Below are positions 55,750-64,000 of a stretch of 64,000 nucleotides of DNA, piece after piece (the stretch's first letter is position 1; each line of letters starts with the position of its first letter). The DNA is from Marinicella sediminis (GTDB lineage Bacteria; Pseudomonadota; Gammaproteobacteria; Xanthomonadales; Marinicellaceae): the NCBI RefSeq assembly GCF_002000055.1, contig NZ_MVBD01000006.1:1-64000 (forward strand), given 5' to 3'. A program made the position numbers and the translations under genes. The notes beneath the pieces were generated by a model. That model worked only from the letters and a program-made list of their open reading frames with translations. It was not told the DNA's origin and did not search any database.

Positions 55750-58029
55750 ATGAGTCTAAGAGAAGACATCAAACAGGCTGCGTTGGATTATCACAAGAAT
55801 CCACGTCCTGGCAAAATTAAAATCACCGCCACCAAGGCGTTGACCACACAGCAGGACCTTGCGCTGGCGTATTCACCGGGCGTGGCCGCACCATCGATGG
55901 CGATCGCTGAAGATCCAGCCTGTGCCGCAGACTACACCTCGCGAGCCAATATGGTGGCGGTGGTCACCAATGGCACCGCGGTGCTGGGCCTGGGCGACAT
56001 TGGCCCGCTGGCCTCCAAACCGGTAATGGAGGGCAAAGGTGTGCTGTTCAAAAAATTTGCCGGGATTGATGTATTTGACATCGAAATTGATGAAAAAGAC
56101 CCCGACAAACTGATCGACATCATTGCCGCTCTGGAACCCACTTTTGGTGGTATCAACCTGGAAGACATCAAATCACCTGAATGCTTTTACATTGAGGAAA
56201 AACTCAAAAAACGCATGAAGGTACCGGTTTTTCATGATGATCAGCACGGCACAGCGATCATCTGTGGAGCCGCTGTGATCAATGCCCTGCATGTGGTTGG
56301 CAAAGACATCAGTGAGGTGAAACTGGTGACCTCTGGTGCCGGTGCCGCCGGTATGGCTTGTCTGGACTTGCTGGTCGCGCTGGGCATGAACATGGACAAC
56401 ATCATCGTTTCTGATTCCGCCGGCGTGCTGTACGAAGGCCGTGAGGACCTGGAGTCAGAGCGCAAACGTGAATATGCCAAAGGGGTTAAGCAGCAAACTT
56501 TGACCGAAGCCCTTGACGGCGCTGATATTTTCCTCGGTGTGTCGGTTGCCGGTGTACTGAAACCTGAAATGATCAAAAACATGGCCAAGGACCCATTGAT
56601 CATGGCCCTGGCCAATCCGGTTCCAGAAATCATGCCAGACCTGGCTCTGGAGGTTCGACCGGACGCCATCATTGCCACTGGCCGTTCAGACTTCCCCAAC
56701 CAGGTGAATAACGTCCTGTGTTTCCCATACATTTTCCGCGGCGCGCTGGATGTTGGCGCCACCGGCATCAACGAGGCCATGAAGACCGCTTGCGTGCATG
56801 CCCTGGCTCAACTGGCTCGCATGGAGGTCAGCGAAGTCAGCAGTAAAGCCTACGGCGGCAAAGAACTGAAATTTGGTCGCGAATACCTGATTCCACAACC
56901 GTTTGATCCAAGGATTCTGATTCATGTGGCTCCCGCCGTTGCTCAGGCGGCCATGGACAGTGGTGTGGCGACCCGCACCATCGATGACATGGCCGAATAC
57001 GAACACCAATTGAATGAATTCGTATACCAAAGTGGATTGCTGATGCGTCCGGTTTTTGATGCTGCCCGCAAAGACCTCAAACGAGTGGTGCTGGCTGAAG
57101 GCGAAGATGAACGGGTGTTGCGAGCAGTTCAGGTGATCAACAATGATCAATTGGCCAAACCCATCCTCATCGGCCGTCCTGATGTGGTCACCACCCGCAT
57201 CAAACGCATTGGTCTCAATCTGCAAATTGGCCGTGATTTCGAATTGGTCAATCCCCAGGAAGATCCCCGCTTTAAAGATTACTGGATGCTGTACCACGGC
57301 ATCATGGAGCGACATGGTGTCAGCCCGGAGATTGCCAAAGCCATCGTCCGTACCCGGACCACGGTGATAGCCGCCCTGATGGTTAAACGGGGAGAAGCCG
57401 ATGCCATGCTGGCAGGCCTGACCGGTCGTTACCACAAAGTGTTGCAGCACATCATTGATGTCATTGGCCTGAAAGACCAGACCCCTTCCGGCCTGAGTGC
57501 GGTGGCCACCGACATGGGCAGCTACTTCATCACTGACACCAATGTCAATTCCAATCCCTCAGCCGAGGAAATTGCCAACATGGCCATCAGTGCGGCTGAA
57601 AAAGTCCGGGCTTTTGGCAAAACCCCCAGACTGGCGCTGATGTCATATTCTAATTTTGGCACCCGGGATGGCAACAGTCCGGAAAAAATGCGCAAGGCCC
57701 TGAAACTGATCCGCAAACTGGCTCCCGACCTGGCAGTGGAAGGTGAGATGGATGCCGAGTACGCCTTGATGCCGAATATCCGGGCACACGTATTTCCCAA
57801 TGCCAACTACACCGAACCGGCGAATTTACTGATTATGCCGAACCTGGATGCCGCCACCATGGCACTAAACATGATAAGATATTTTTCCCAGGGTGTGACG
57901 GTGGGTCCCATGTTGATGGGCACCCAGCTGCCCGCCCATGTGCTCAATCCATCCTCATCGGTCAGAAGAATCATCAACATGGTGGCCATCGCTGCGGTGG
58001 ACGCCCAAATGCAACAAGCACAACAATAA
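55750..58029 (+). CDS. maeB: NADP-dependent malic enzyme with phosphotransacetylase-like domain
   Basis: 759 residues. The malic-enzyme half (1-430) has [18 protein letters not shown]-type [28 protein letters not shown] and the NADP fold [14 protein letters not shown]. The PTA-like half (about 430-759) has [13 protein letters not shown] and [15 protein letters not shown]. It decarboxylates malate to pyruvate and makes NADPH; the PTA domain is thought to bind acetyl-CoA for control. It stands 37 bp before aceE, supplying its substrate. Confidence 0.95.
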   Translation: MSLREDIKQAALDYHKNPRPGKIKITATKALTTQQDLALAYSPGVAAPSMAIAEDPACAADYTSRANMVAVVTNGTAVLGLGDIGPLASKPVMEGKGVLFKKFAGIDVFDIEIDEKDPDKLIDIIAALEPTFGGINLEDIKSPECFYIEEKLKKRMKVPVFHDDQHGTAIICGAAVINALHVVGKDISEVKLVTSGAGAAGMACLDLLVALGMNMDNIIVSDSAGVLYEGREDLESERKREYAKGVKQQTLTEALDGADIFLGVSVAGVLKPEMIKNMAKDPLIMALANPVPEIMPDLALEVRPDAIIATGRSDFPNQVNNVLCFPYIFRGALDVGATGINEAMKTACVHALAQLARMEVSEVSSKAYGGKELKFGREYLIPQPFDPRILIHVAPAVAQAAMDSGVATRTIDDMAEYEHQLNEFVYQSGLLMRPVFDAARKDLKRVVLAEGEDERVLRAVQVINNDQLAKPILIGRPDVVTTRIKRIGLNLQIGRDFELVNPQEDPRFKDYWMLYHGIMERHGVSPEIAKAIVRTRTTVIAALMVKRGEADAMLAGLTGRYHKVLQHIIDVIGLKDQTPSGLSAVATDMGSYFITDTNVNSNPSAEEIANMAISAAEKVRAFGKTPRLALMSYSNFGTRDGNSPEKMRKALKLIRKLAPDLAVEGEMDAEYALMPNIRAHVFPNANYTEPANLLIMPNLDAATMALNMIRYFSQGVTVGPMLMGTQLPAHVLNPSSSVRRIINMVAIAAVDAQMQQAQQ

Positions 58030-58066
58030 CCGGTTGAAAACATCAGCCTGAAGACTGGACTACGTT

Positions 58067-60730
58067 ATGACAAACATCAAAACTTTCCCGGATATGGATC
58101 CGGTAGAAACTCAGGAATGGTTGGACGCCCTGACCGCCGTGATCAATGAAGAAGGCCCCGAGCGCGCTCATTTTCTGATTGAGCAACTGATTGATCTCAA
58201 CCGCCGGTCCGGTGGTCATTTGCCTTACCAGGCGACCACCGCTTACCTGAATACCATTCCGGTTGGCGAAGAGAAAAAATCGCCAGGCAACAATGACCTT
58301 GAATGGCGCATCCGGGCGATCATTCGCTGGAACGCCATGGCCATGGTGGTGCGGGCCAACCGCAGACCCGGCGCGTTGGGTGGTCACATTGCCTCATTTG
58401 CCTCAGCTGCAACCATTTATGATGTGGGCTTCAACCATTTTTTCCGGGGTGCTGATCATCCCAGTGGCGGAGACCTGATGTATGTACAGGGCCACAGTGC
58501 TCCTGGTTTTTATGCCCGGGCTTTTCTGGAAGGTCGCATCAACGAAGAACAACTGGATAACTTCCGCCGTGAAGTGGATGGCGAAGGATTGTCTTCATAC
58601 CCACACCCCTGGCTGATGCCGGATTTCTGGCAGTTTGCCACAGTGTCCATGGGTCTCGGTCCGATTCAGGCGATTTATCAGGCACGTTTCATGAAATACC
58701 TGCAAAACCGCGGCCTGATCGAAAAAACCGACAAAAAAGTGTACTGTTTCCTCGGTGACGGTGAAACCGATGAGCCGGAATCCCTGGGCGCCATTTCCCT
58801 GGCCGGCCGGGAGAAACTCGACAACCTGGTGTTCGTCATCAACTGTAACCTGCAGCGCCTGGATGGTCCGGTGCGTGGCAATGGCAAGATCATTCAGGAA
58901 CTGGAAGGCGTGTTCCGTGGTGCCGGCTGGAATGTGATCAAGGTGATCTGGGGCTCTTACTGGGACAAGCTACTGGCCAAAGACAAAGACGGTTTACTGC
59001 ACAAACGCATGGAAGAGGCGGTCGATGGTGATTACCAGAATTACAAATCAAAAGACGGCGCGTATGTAAGGGAACACTTTTTCGGGAAATACCCTGAATT
59101 GAAAGAAATGGTTTCCAACATGACCGATGATGACATCTGGCGCCTGAACCGGGGAGGCCACGATCCACACAAAATGTTTGCTGCATATGCCGCGGCCAAT
59201 AAATCTGACGGATTGCCAACTGTTATCCTGGCGAAGACCGTTAAAGGTTATGGTATGGGGCATGCTGGCCAAGCAGCCAACACCACCCATCAGCAAAAAA
59301 AGATGGACACCGACGCCATCCGTCATTTCCGCGACAAATTTCGCGTACCCATCAAAGATGAACAACTGGAAGAAGTACCATATTACAAGCCCGCTGATGA
59401 TTCAGAGGAAATGAAATACCTGCAACAACGCCGCGAGGAACTGGGTGGCTACCTGCCACGCCGCGTGGTCAACAACAACACCATGGAAATTCCTGAACTG
59501 GGGGCTTTTGAAAGCATCACCAAGGGCACCGGAGACCGGGAAATTTCCACCACCATGGCATTTGTGCGGACCCTGTCGTTGTTGTTGCGTGATAAAAACA
59601 TCAAAAAGCGCATTGTGCCCATCCTCTGTGATGAAGGCCGTACGTTCGGCATGGAAGGCATGTTCCGCCAATTAGGTATTTATTCCCATCAGGGACAGGT
59701 TTACGAACCTGAAGATTCTGACCAACTGATGTTTTACAAGGAATCTGCCGATGGCCAGATTTTACAGGAAGGCATCACCGAAGCCGGCGCCATGTCCTCA
59801 TGGATTGCTGCCGCCACATCCTATGCCAACTACAACGTTCCCATGATTCCGTTCTACATTTATTATTCGATGTTTGGCCATCAACGCATCGGTGATTTAT
59901 GTTGGGCCGCCGGGGACATGCGGGCCAAGGGCTTCCTGTTGGGCGGCACCGCAGGACGCACCACATTGAACGGCGAAGGCTTGCAGCACCAGGACGGCCA
60001 TTCGCACCTGATTGCCAGCACTGTGCCCAATTGTGTGTCCTATGATCCGACTTATGCCCATGAAGTGGCGGTCATCATTCAGCATGGGCTCAAACGGATG
60101 TATGCAGACAATGAAGATGTGTATTTCTACCTGACACTGATGAACGAAAACTACCCGCACCCGGCAATGACAGAAGGTCAGGAAGCAGGCATCATCAAAG
60201 GCATGTACCGGCTCAAAGACGGCGGCAAAGGCAAACTCAAAGCGCAACTGATTGGATCAGGAACCATTTTGCGGGAAATCGAGGCCGCTGCCGATATGCT
60301 GGCGGATGATTTCAAAGTCAAATGTGACATCTGGAGTGCCACATCACTGACCGAACTGAAACGTGAGGGACAGAGCACAGACCGCCACAACCGACTGAAT
60401 GCCGATAAAAAACCCCAAATCAGTTACGTCGAACAATGTTTGGCCAAAGCAGCAGGTCCGGTGATTGCAGCCACTGATTACACCCATGATTTTGCCGAAC
60501 AAATCCGTCCCTGGGTGCCAGGTAGCTACACCACGCTGGGAACCGATGGCTTTGGTCGCAGCGACACCAGAGAACAATTGCGAAGTTTCTTTGAAGTGGA
60601 CCGTTACCACATTGCTTATACCACTGTGGTTGAACTGGTGCGGGCCGGGGATTTACCCAAAACTGCGATCGGCAAAGCCAAAAAAGCCTACAACATAGAC
60701 GACGCGGCAGCTGATCCGCGCACCCGATGA
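58067..60730 (+). CDS. aceE: Pyruvate dehydrogenase E1 component, homodimeric
   Basis: 887 residues. The thiamine-diphosphate motif GDGETDEPES lies near residue 230 and continues to NCNLQRLDGPV; GGHIASFASAATIYDVGFN and HSAPGFYARAF are family hallmarks. It decarboxylates pyruvate and acetylates the lipoyl group of AceF. No pdhR-type regulator precedes it. aceF follows after 10 bp. Confidence 0.97.
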   Translation: MTNIKTFPDMDPVETQEWLDALTAVINEEGPERAHFLIEQLIDLNRRSGGHLPYQATTAYLNTIPVGEEKKSPGNNDLEWRIRAIIRWNAMAMVVRANRRPGALGGHIASFASAATIYDVGFNHFFRGADHPSGGDLMYVQGHSAPGFYARAFLEGRINEEQLDNFRREVDGEGLSSYPHPWLMPDFWQFATVSMGLGPIQAIYQARFMKYLQNRGLIEKTDKKVYCFLGDGETDEPESLGAISLAGREKLDNLVFVINCNLQRLDGPVRGNGKIIQELEGVFRGAGWNVIKVIWGSYWDKLLAKDKDGLLHKRMEEAVDGDYQNYKSKDGAYVREHFFGKYPELKEMVSNMTDDDIWRLNRGGHDPHKMFAAYAAANKSDGLPTVILAKTVKGYGMGHAGQAANTTHQQKKMDTDAIRHFRDKFRVPIKDEQLEEVPYYKPADDSEEMKYLQQRREELGGYLPRRVVNNNTMEIPELGAFESITKGTGDREISTTMAFVRTLSLLLRDKNIKKRIVPILCDEGRTFGMEGMFRQLGIYSHQGQVYEPEDSDQLMFYKESADGQILQEGITEAGAMSSWIAAATSYANYNVPMIPFYIYYSMFGHQRIGDLCWAAGDMRAKGFLLGGTAGRTTLNGEGLQHQDGHSHLIASTVPNCVSYDPTYAHEVAVIIQHGLKRMYADNEDVYFYLTLMNENYPHPAMTEGQEAGIIKGMYRLKDGGKGKLKAQLIGSGTILREIEAAADMLADDFKVKCDIWSATSLTELKREGQSTDRHNRLNADKKPQISYVEQCLAKAAGPVIAATDYTHDFAEQIRPWVPGSYTTLGTDGFGRSDTREQLRSFFEVDRYHIAYTTVVELVRAGDLPKTAIGKAKKAYNIDDAAADPRTR

Positions 60731-60740
60731 GGAGTTCACT

Positions 60741-62063
60741 GTGAGCGATACCAAAACCATCAACATACCCGACATTGGCGATTTTGAAAACGTTGAAGTC
60801 ATCGAAGTGCTGGTGCAAACCGGTGACACGGTTGACGCCGAAGATGCCATCATTTCGCTGGAATCTGAAAAAGCCACCATCGAAGTACCCACCCCTGAAG
60901 CTGGTGAAATCATCAACATCCTGGTGAAAGAAGGAGACCTGGTCTCCGAGGGTACGCCGATGATCGAAATCAAAGCAGCAACATCGGCTGGAAGCGAAGC
61001 ACCGGCAAGTGAACAAGCCAATGAAACTTCGGCTGAGCCATCACCCACTGAAGAAGACAAACCGCCCAAACCTGCTGTTGAGCAGCAGGAGATGCCCAAG
61101 GAAGCAGCGCCCAAGACTCCACCTGTCCCCGAGGAAATCCCGCAACAACCCAAAGGGAAAGTAGCCCATGCCTCACCGGCTGTGAGAAAATTTGCCCGCG
61201 AACTGGGGGTCAATATTGCCATGGTAACCGGCACTGGCCGCAAAGGACGCATCACCAGGGACGATGTCAAAAACCACGTCAAAACCGCGATGCAAAGTGG
61301 CGGTAAAACAGTGGTTACCTCTGGCTTTGATGTGCCACCATTCCCGGCCGTGGACTTCACTGAATTTGGCGAAGTGAGTACAGAACCCTTGAGCCGCATC
61401 CAGAAAATCTCCGGTAAATACCTGCACCGCAACTGGGTTCGCATCCCCCATGTTACCCAATACGACGAAGCAGACATCACTGAACTGGAAGCGTTCCGCA
61501 ACGCCAACAAAGCCGAAGCCAAAGAGCAGGGCTTTAACCTCACGCCGCTGGCCTTCATGGTCAAAGCGATGGCCAAGGCGCTGAAGAAATTTCCCAAATT
61601 CAACACCTCGCTGGATGTCGATGGGGAAAATCTGATCTATAAAAAGTACTTCCATGTGGGCATTGCAGTCGATACCCCCAATGGCTTGGTGGTACCGGTG
61701 ATCCGTGATTGTGACAAAAAAGAAGTCTTTGAAATCGCCAAAGAAATGCGCGATGTGTCGATCAAAGCCCGTGAAGGCAAACTGGCCCCATCTGACATGC
61801 AAGGTGGTTGTATTTCGATTTCTTCACTCGGTGGCATCGGTGGTACGGCATTCACCCCAATCATCAACGCCCCTGAAGTGGCCATACTCGGCGTTTCCAG
61901 ATCCAGCATCAAACCTGTTTGGAATGGCGATGCTTTTGAACCCCGACTGATGCTGCCTTTGTCACTGAGTTATGACCACAGGGTGATCGATGGTGCCGAT
62001 GCGGCACGCTTCATCGTTTACCTGTCGAGCATTTTGTCTGACATGAAGAAGATGCTACTGTAA
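60741..62063 (+). CDS. aceF: Dihydrolipoamide acetyltransferase (E2), single lipoyl domain
   Basis: 440 residues; start codon is GTG. One lipoyl domain (1-80, lipoyl Lys in ESEKATIEVP), a Pro/Glu/Ala-rich linker (about 82-140), a peripheral-subunit-binding domain (ASPAVRKFARELGVNI) and the catalytic domain with SYDHRVIDGADAARF near the end. E. coli AceF has three lipoyl domains; here there is one on E2, and Lpd carries a second. Confidence 0.95.
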   Translation: MSDTKTINIPDIGDFENVEVIEVLVQTGDTVDAEDAIISLESEKATIEVPTPEAGEIINILVKEGDLVSEGTPMIEIKAATSAGSEAPASEQANETSAEPSPTEEDKPPKPAVEQQEMPKEAAPKTPPVPEEIPQQPKGKVAHASPAVRKFARELGVNIAMVTGTGRKGRITRDDVKNHVKTAMQSGGKTVVTSGFDVPPFPAVDFTEFGEVSTEPLSRIQKISGKYLHRNWVRIPHVTQYDEADITELEAFRNANKAEAKEQGFNLTPLAFMVKAMAKALKKFPKFNTSLDVDGENLIYKKYFHVGIAVDTPNGLVVPVIRDCDKKEVFEIAKEMRDVSIKAREGKLAPSDMQGGCISISSLGGIGGTAFTPIINAPEVAILGVSRSSIKPVWNGDAFEPRLMLPLSLSYDHRVIDGADAARFIVYLSSILSDMKKMLL

Positions 62064-62073
62064 GTGACACCCC

Positions 62074-62748
62074 ATGGGCATGCTGGATAAACTGAAGCAA
62101 CTGGTGGAGGAAGCCCAAAAGCGCGGGGTACGCGCGGTTGATGCCAGTCAATTCAGTCATCCGGTGGCCGCACAAACCGAATGGCACCCGTTGAAACCGG
62201 GCGGGGCCAATTTCCAGACCCACAGGCTGGACGACAGTAATCCGGACTTACTGGTGTTCAGGGCCACCACCTTCACCAAGGTGTTCTGCGGCATTTTTGC
62301 CGGTGTCGGCGTCCTGGGCATTGCCATCCCTTTGTTGATCTTTATGCATCAGGGTGGCACTGATTGGGGTCTGTTGCTGTTTGCTTTCTTGTTCGGTGGC
62401 ATTTTTCTGACAGCCGGATTGCTGATGTATTACTTCATGGCCACGCCACGGGTGTTTGACACTTTTTATGGCTGTTACTACAAAGGCCGGAAAAAACCCG
62501 AACACACCCTGGGCATGAGCCGTGATGAACCACACGCCATCACCCACCTCAATGAAGTGGTGGCGATACAAGTGATCAGTGAACGGATCAGCAGCAAGAA
62601 TGGCTCTTACCGCAGCTATGAAATCAACCTGGTGAAACAAGATGGCAGCCGCATCAATGTGGTGGATCACGGCAAACCCGCTGCGGTGATCACCGATGCC
62701 GAAATACTGGCCACCCAACTGGGCCTGCCCCTGTGGGATGCCTCCTGA
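62074..62748 (+). CDS. Membrane protein inside the PDH operon, paralogue 1
   Basis: 224 residues. The soluble start ends in SHPVAAQTEWHPLKPGG, two transmembrane helices span about 68-118 (GIFAGVGVLGIAIPLLIFM and LLLFAFLFGGIFLTAGLLMYY), and a soluble domain follows, ending in LATQLGLPLWDAS. No catalytic motif or known family recognised. It sits 10 bp after aceF, and its stop overlaps the next gene's ATG as TGATG, so it is transcribed with the PDH genes. Confidence 0.78.
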   Translation: MGMLDKLKQLVEEAQKRGVRAVDASQFSHPVAAQTEWHPLKPGGANFQTHRLDDSNPDLLVFRATTFTKVFCGIFAGVGVLGIAIPLLIFMHQGGTDWGLLLFAFLFGGIFLTAGLLMYYFMATPRVFDTFYGCYYKGRKKPEHTLGMSRDEPHAITHLNEVVAIQVISERISSKNGSYRSYEINLVKQDGSRINVVDHGKPAAVITDAEILATQLGLPLWDAS

Positions 62749-63380
62749 TGATCAGGCAGCTGAGAAAACACATCGGGAAAATGACAGATGTGCAGCGTGA
62801 ACACCTGATTGACGAGGTTCAGTCTGCGCGCTTAGAACACCCAATTGCATCAGAAACAGACTGGCACCCTTTATCAAGCCAAGGCAATGGAAGGTTGATC
62901 ACTCACCAACTGTACAATCAACCCAACGGTTCATTGATATACAGGCCTTCAAAACAAGTAAACACCTTAGCGATGTTTCTGATGCTAATCGGCTTGGCTT
63001 TCCCAGTGATTACCTGGTTACAAACTGGGTGGGGTGCTTATTTGCTGGCGGTTGCCAGTTTATCTGGCTTTCTTTTTTTAACTTCTGCCATGCTGGTTTA
63101 CAAACGCATCGGCAAGGTCATGCATTTCAATCCAGAGAATCAGGCTGGTCAGACGGATCATGACCAATCAGTCATTTTTGCTGAAGTACAAGCCATACAA
63201 TTATTGAATGTGAACCACAATCGTTACACGGCCCACGAACTGAATTGGGTCCTGAAAAATACCGGTCGAAGACAAGTACTGAGTCACAGTTCAATCAACA
63301 CCATCACGGAACAGGCCTCACGCATTGCAAAATTAATCAACGTCCCCGTGTGGGACGCAACAACCCAGAGAATAACATGA
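62748..63380 (+). CDS. Membrane protein inside the PDH operon, paralogue 2
   Basis: 210 residues from the ATG that overlaps the previous stop. It shows the same plan as paralogue 1: HPIASETDWHPLSSQG, two helices (about 75-125, LAMFLMLIGLAFPVITWL then LAVASLSGFLFLTSAMLVY), then a soluble domain ending IAKLINVPVWDATTQ. The shared W-H-P-L and PxWDA ends show common descent, with much divergence in between. The stop overlaps the lpd ATG (ATGA). Function unknown. Confidence 0.77.
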   Translation: MIRQLRKHIGKMTDVQREHLIDEVQSARLEHPIASETDWHPLSSQGNGRLITHQLYNQPNGSLIYRPSKQVNTLAMFLMLIGLAFPVITWLQTGWGAYLLAVASLSGFLFLTSAMLVYKRIGKVMHFNPENQAGQTDHDQSVIFAEVQAIQLLNVNHNRYTAHELNWVLKNTGRRQVLSHSSINTITEQASRIAKLINVPVWDATTQRIT

Positions 63381-64000
63381 GCGAAATCACAGAGATTAAA
63401 ATTCCGGACATTGGCGACTTTGACAACGTACCGGTGATTGAAGTATTGATTGCCGTAGGCGATCAGGTCGACAAAGACCAATCACTGATCACCCTGGAAA
63501 GTGACAAAGCCACCATGGAAATACCCAGCCCGTACGCTGGAGTGATCAAATCACTGTCTGTCAAAGAAGGCGACAATGTATCCATTGGGCAAGTCATCGG
63601 TACCATGGAAGCCGAGGAACAAGCTGAAGCTCCAGCCAAAGAGGAACCTGCCAAAAAAGAACCCGCCAAAACCCAGCCAACAGCGGCTGAAAAACCGGCA
63701 CAAACTGCCGACAAAGCCACTGATTATGACACTGAGCTGTTGGTTCTCGGCGCGGGTCCAGGCGGCTACACCGCGGCATTCAGAGCCGCAGATCTGGGTA
63801 TGGATGTGACCCTGGTCGAGCGCTATGAATCCTTGGGCGGGGTGTGCCTGAATGTGGGTTGTATTCCCTCCAAAGCCTTGCTGCACACCGCTGCCATTAT
63901 CCGGGAAACCGAACAAATGGCCAGTCATGGGGTGACCTTTGGGAAACCTGAGATTGACCGGGAAAAACTGTTGGGTTTTAAAAATTCCGTGGTCCAAAAA
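63377..64000 (+). CDS. lpdA: Dihydrolipoamide dehydrogenase with N-terminal lipoyl domain (partial)
   Basis: The gene is cut by the window end after about 208 codons. Residues 1-80 are a lipoyl domain with Lys in ESDKATMEIPS; a linker rich in Ala, Lys, Pro and Glu follows (about 80-115), then the FAD-binding motif VLGAGPGGYTAAFRAADLG and the redox disulphide GGVCLNVGCIPSKALL. Lipoyl-bearing E3 occurs in some bacteria, such as Neisseria. It reoxidises the lipoyl groups of AceF with NAD+. It is the third PDH subunit. Confidence 0.95.
   Translation, partial: MSEITEIKIPDIGDFDNVPVIEVLIAVGDQVDKDQSLITLESDKATMEIPSPYAGVIKSLSVKEGDNVSIGQVIGTMEAEEQAEAPAKEEPAKKEPAKTQPTAAEKPAQTADKATDYDTELLVLGAGPGGYTAAFRAADLGMDVTLVERYESLGGVCLNVGCIPSKALLHTAAIIRETEQMASHGVTFGKPEIDREKLLGFKNSVVQK

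Noticed and set aside
56686-57450. 254-codon minus-strand frame opposite maeB
   Set aside because: It is the antisense shadow of a conserved gene, with no signal of its own.
60653-61606. 317-codon minus-strand frame opposite aceE/aceF
   Set aside because: It arises from the codon bias and low-complexity linker of aceF; the Ser/Ala/Thr-rich translation has no domain.

Overview
The window is 64 kb of a gammaproteobacterial chromosome of moderate GC. The inference rests on HslVU, PlsB, RmuC, PilT/PilU, homodimeric AceE, PstSCAB-PhoU with PhoR, and a cobalamin-riboswitch-controlled BtuB. A Marinicella-like marine lineage is my guess from protein style; the sequence alone does not fix the genus. 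No rRNA, tRNA or CRISPR array was recognised.

Region 1 (1-4.2 kb) is accessory DNA. Small genes all read leftwards and each is followed by an attC-like site: a gene-cassette array without an integrase in view. Cargo is an acyl-CoA desaturase, four small hypotheticals and a two-gene membrane-protein cassette whose second gene has an in-frame TGA. To its right lie a palindromic repeat and a 66-bp tandem repeat.

Region 2 (4.2-17 kb): a Rid-family protein with a DegQ protease, divergent pyrF, a MarR regulator with an RND efflux pair, two paralogous small secreted cysteine proteins, and a 1310-residue hybrid two-component protein (propeller, kinase, receiver, AraC output in one chain).

Region 3 (17-34 kb) is mainly housekeeping: RmuC, RNase Z, two overlapping membrane GTPases of one family, an M48 peptidase, a DUF1232 protein, HslVU, a lipoprotein, PlsB, a DUF1569 protein, and an SGNH/MBOAT acyltransferase pair.

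Region 4 (34-42.5 kb) is a phosphate-starvation locus: a porin, PhoR, PstS, PstC, PstA, PstB and PhoU. Strong Pho-box matches precede the porin and pstS. phoB is not next to phoR.

Region 5 (42.5-52.2 kb): a DUF1272 protein, an SDR, a PII protein, a cobalamin riboswitch with btuB, pilT/pilU, a DUF192 lipoprotein and two AGCS sodium symporters.

Region 6 (52.3-64 kb) is a central-carbon block on one strand: GAPDH, PGK, class I aldolase, malic enzyme, AceE, AceF, two paralogous membrane proteins of unknown function, and a lipoyl-bearing Lpd cut by the window end. Together these carry triose phosphates and malate to pyruvate and acetyl-CoA; pyruvate kinase is absent here.
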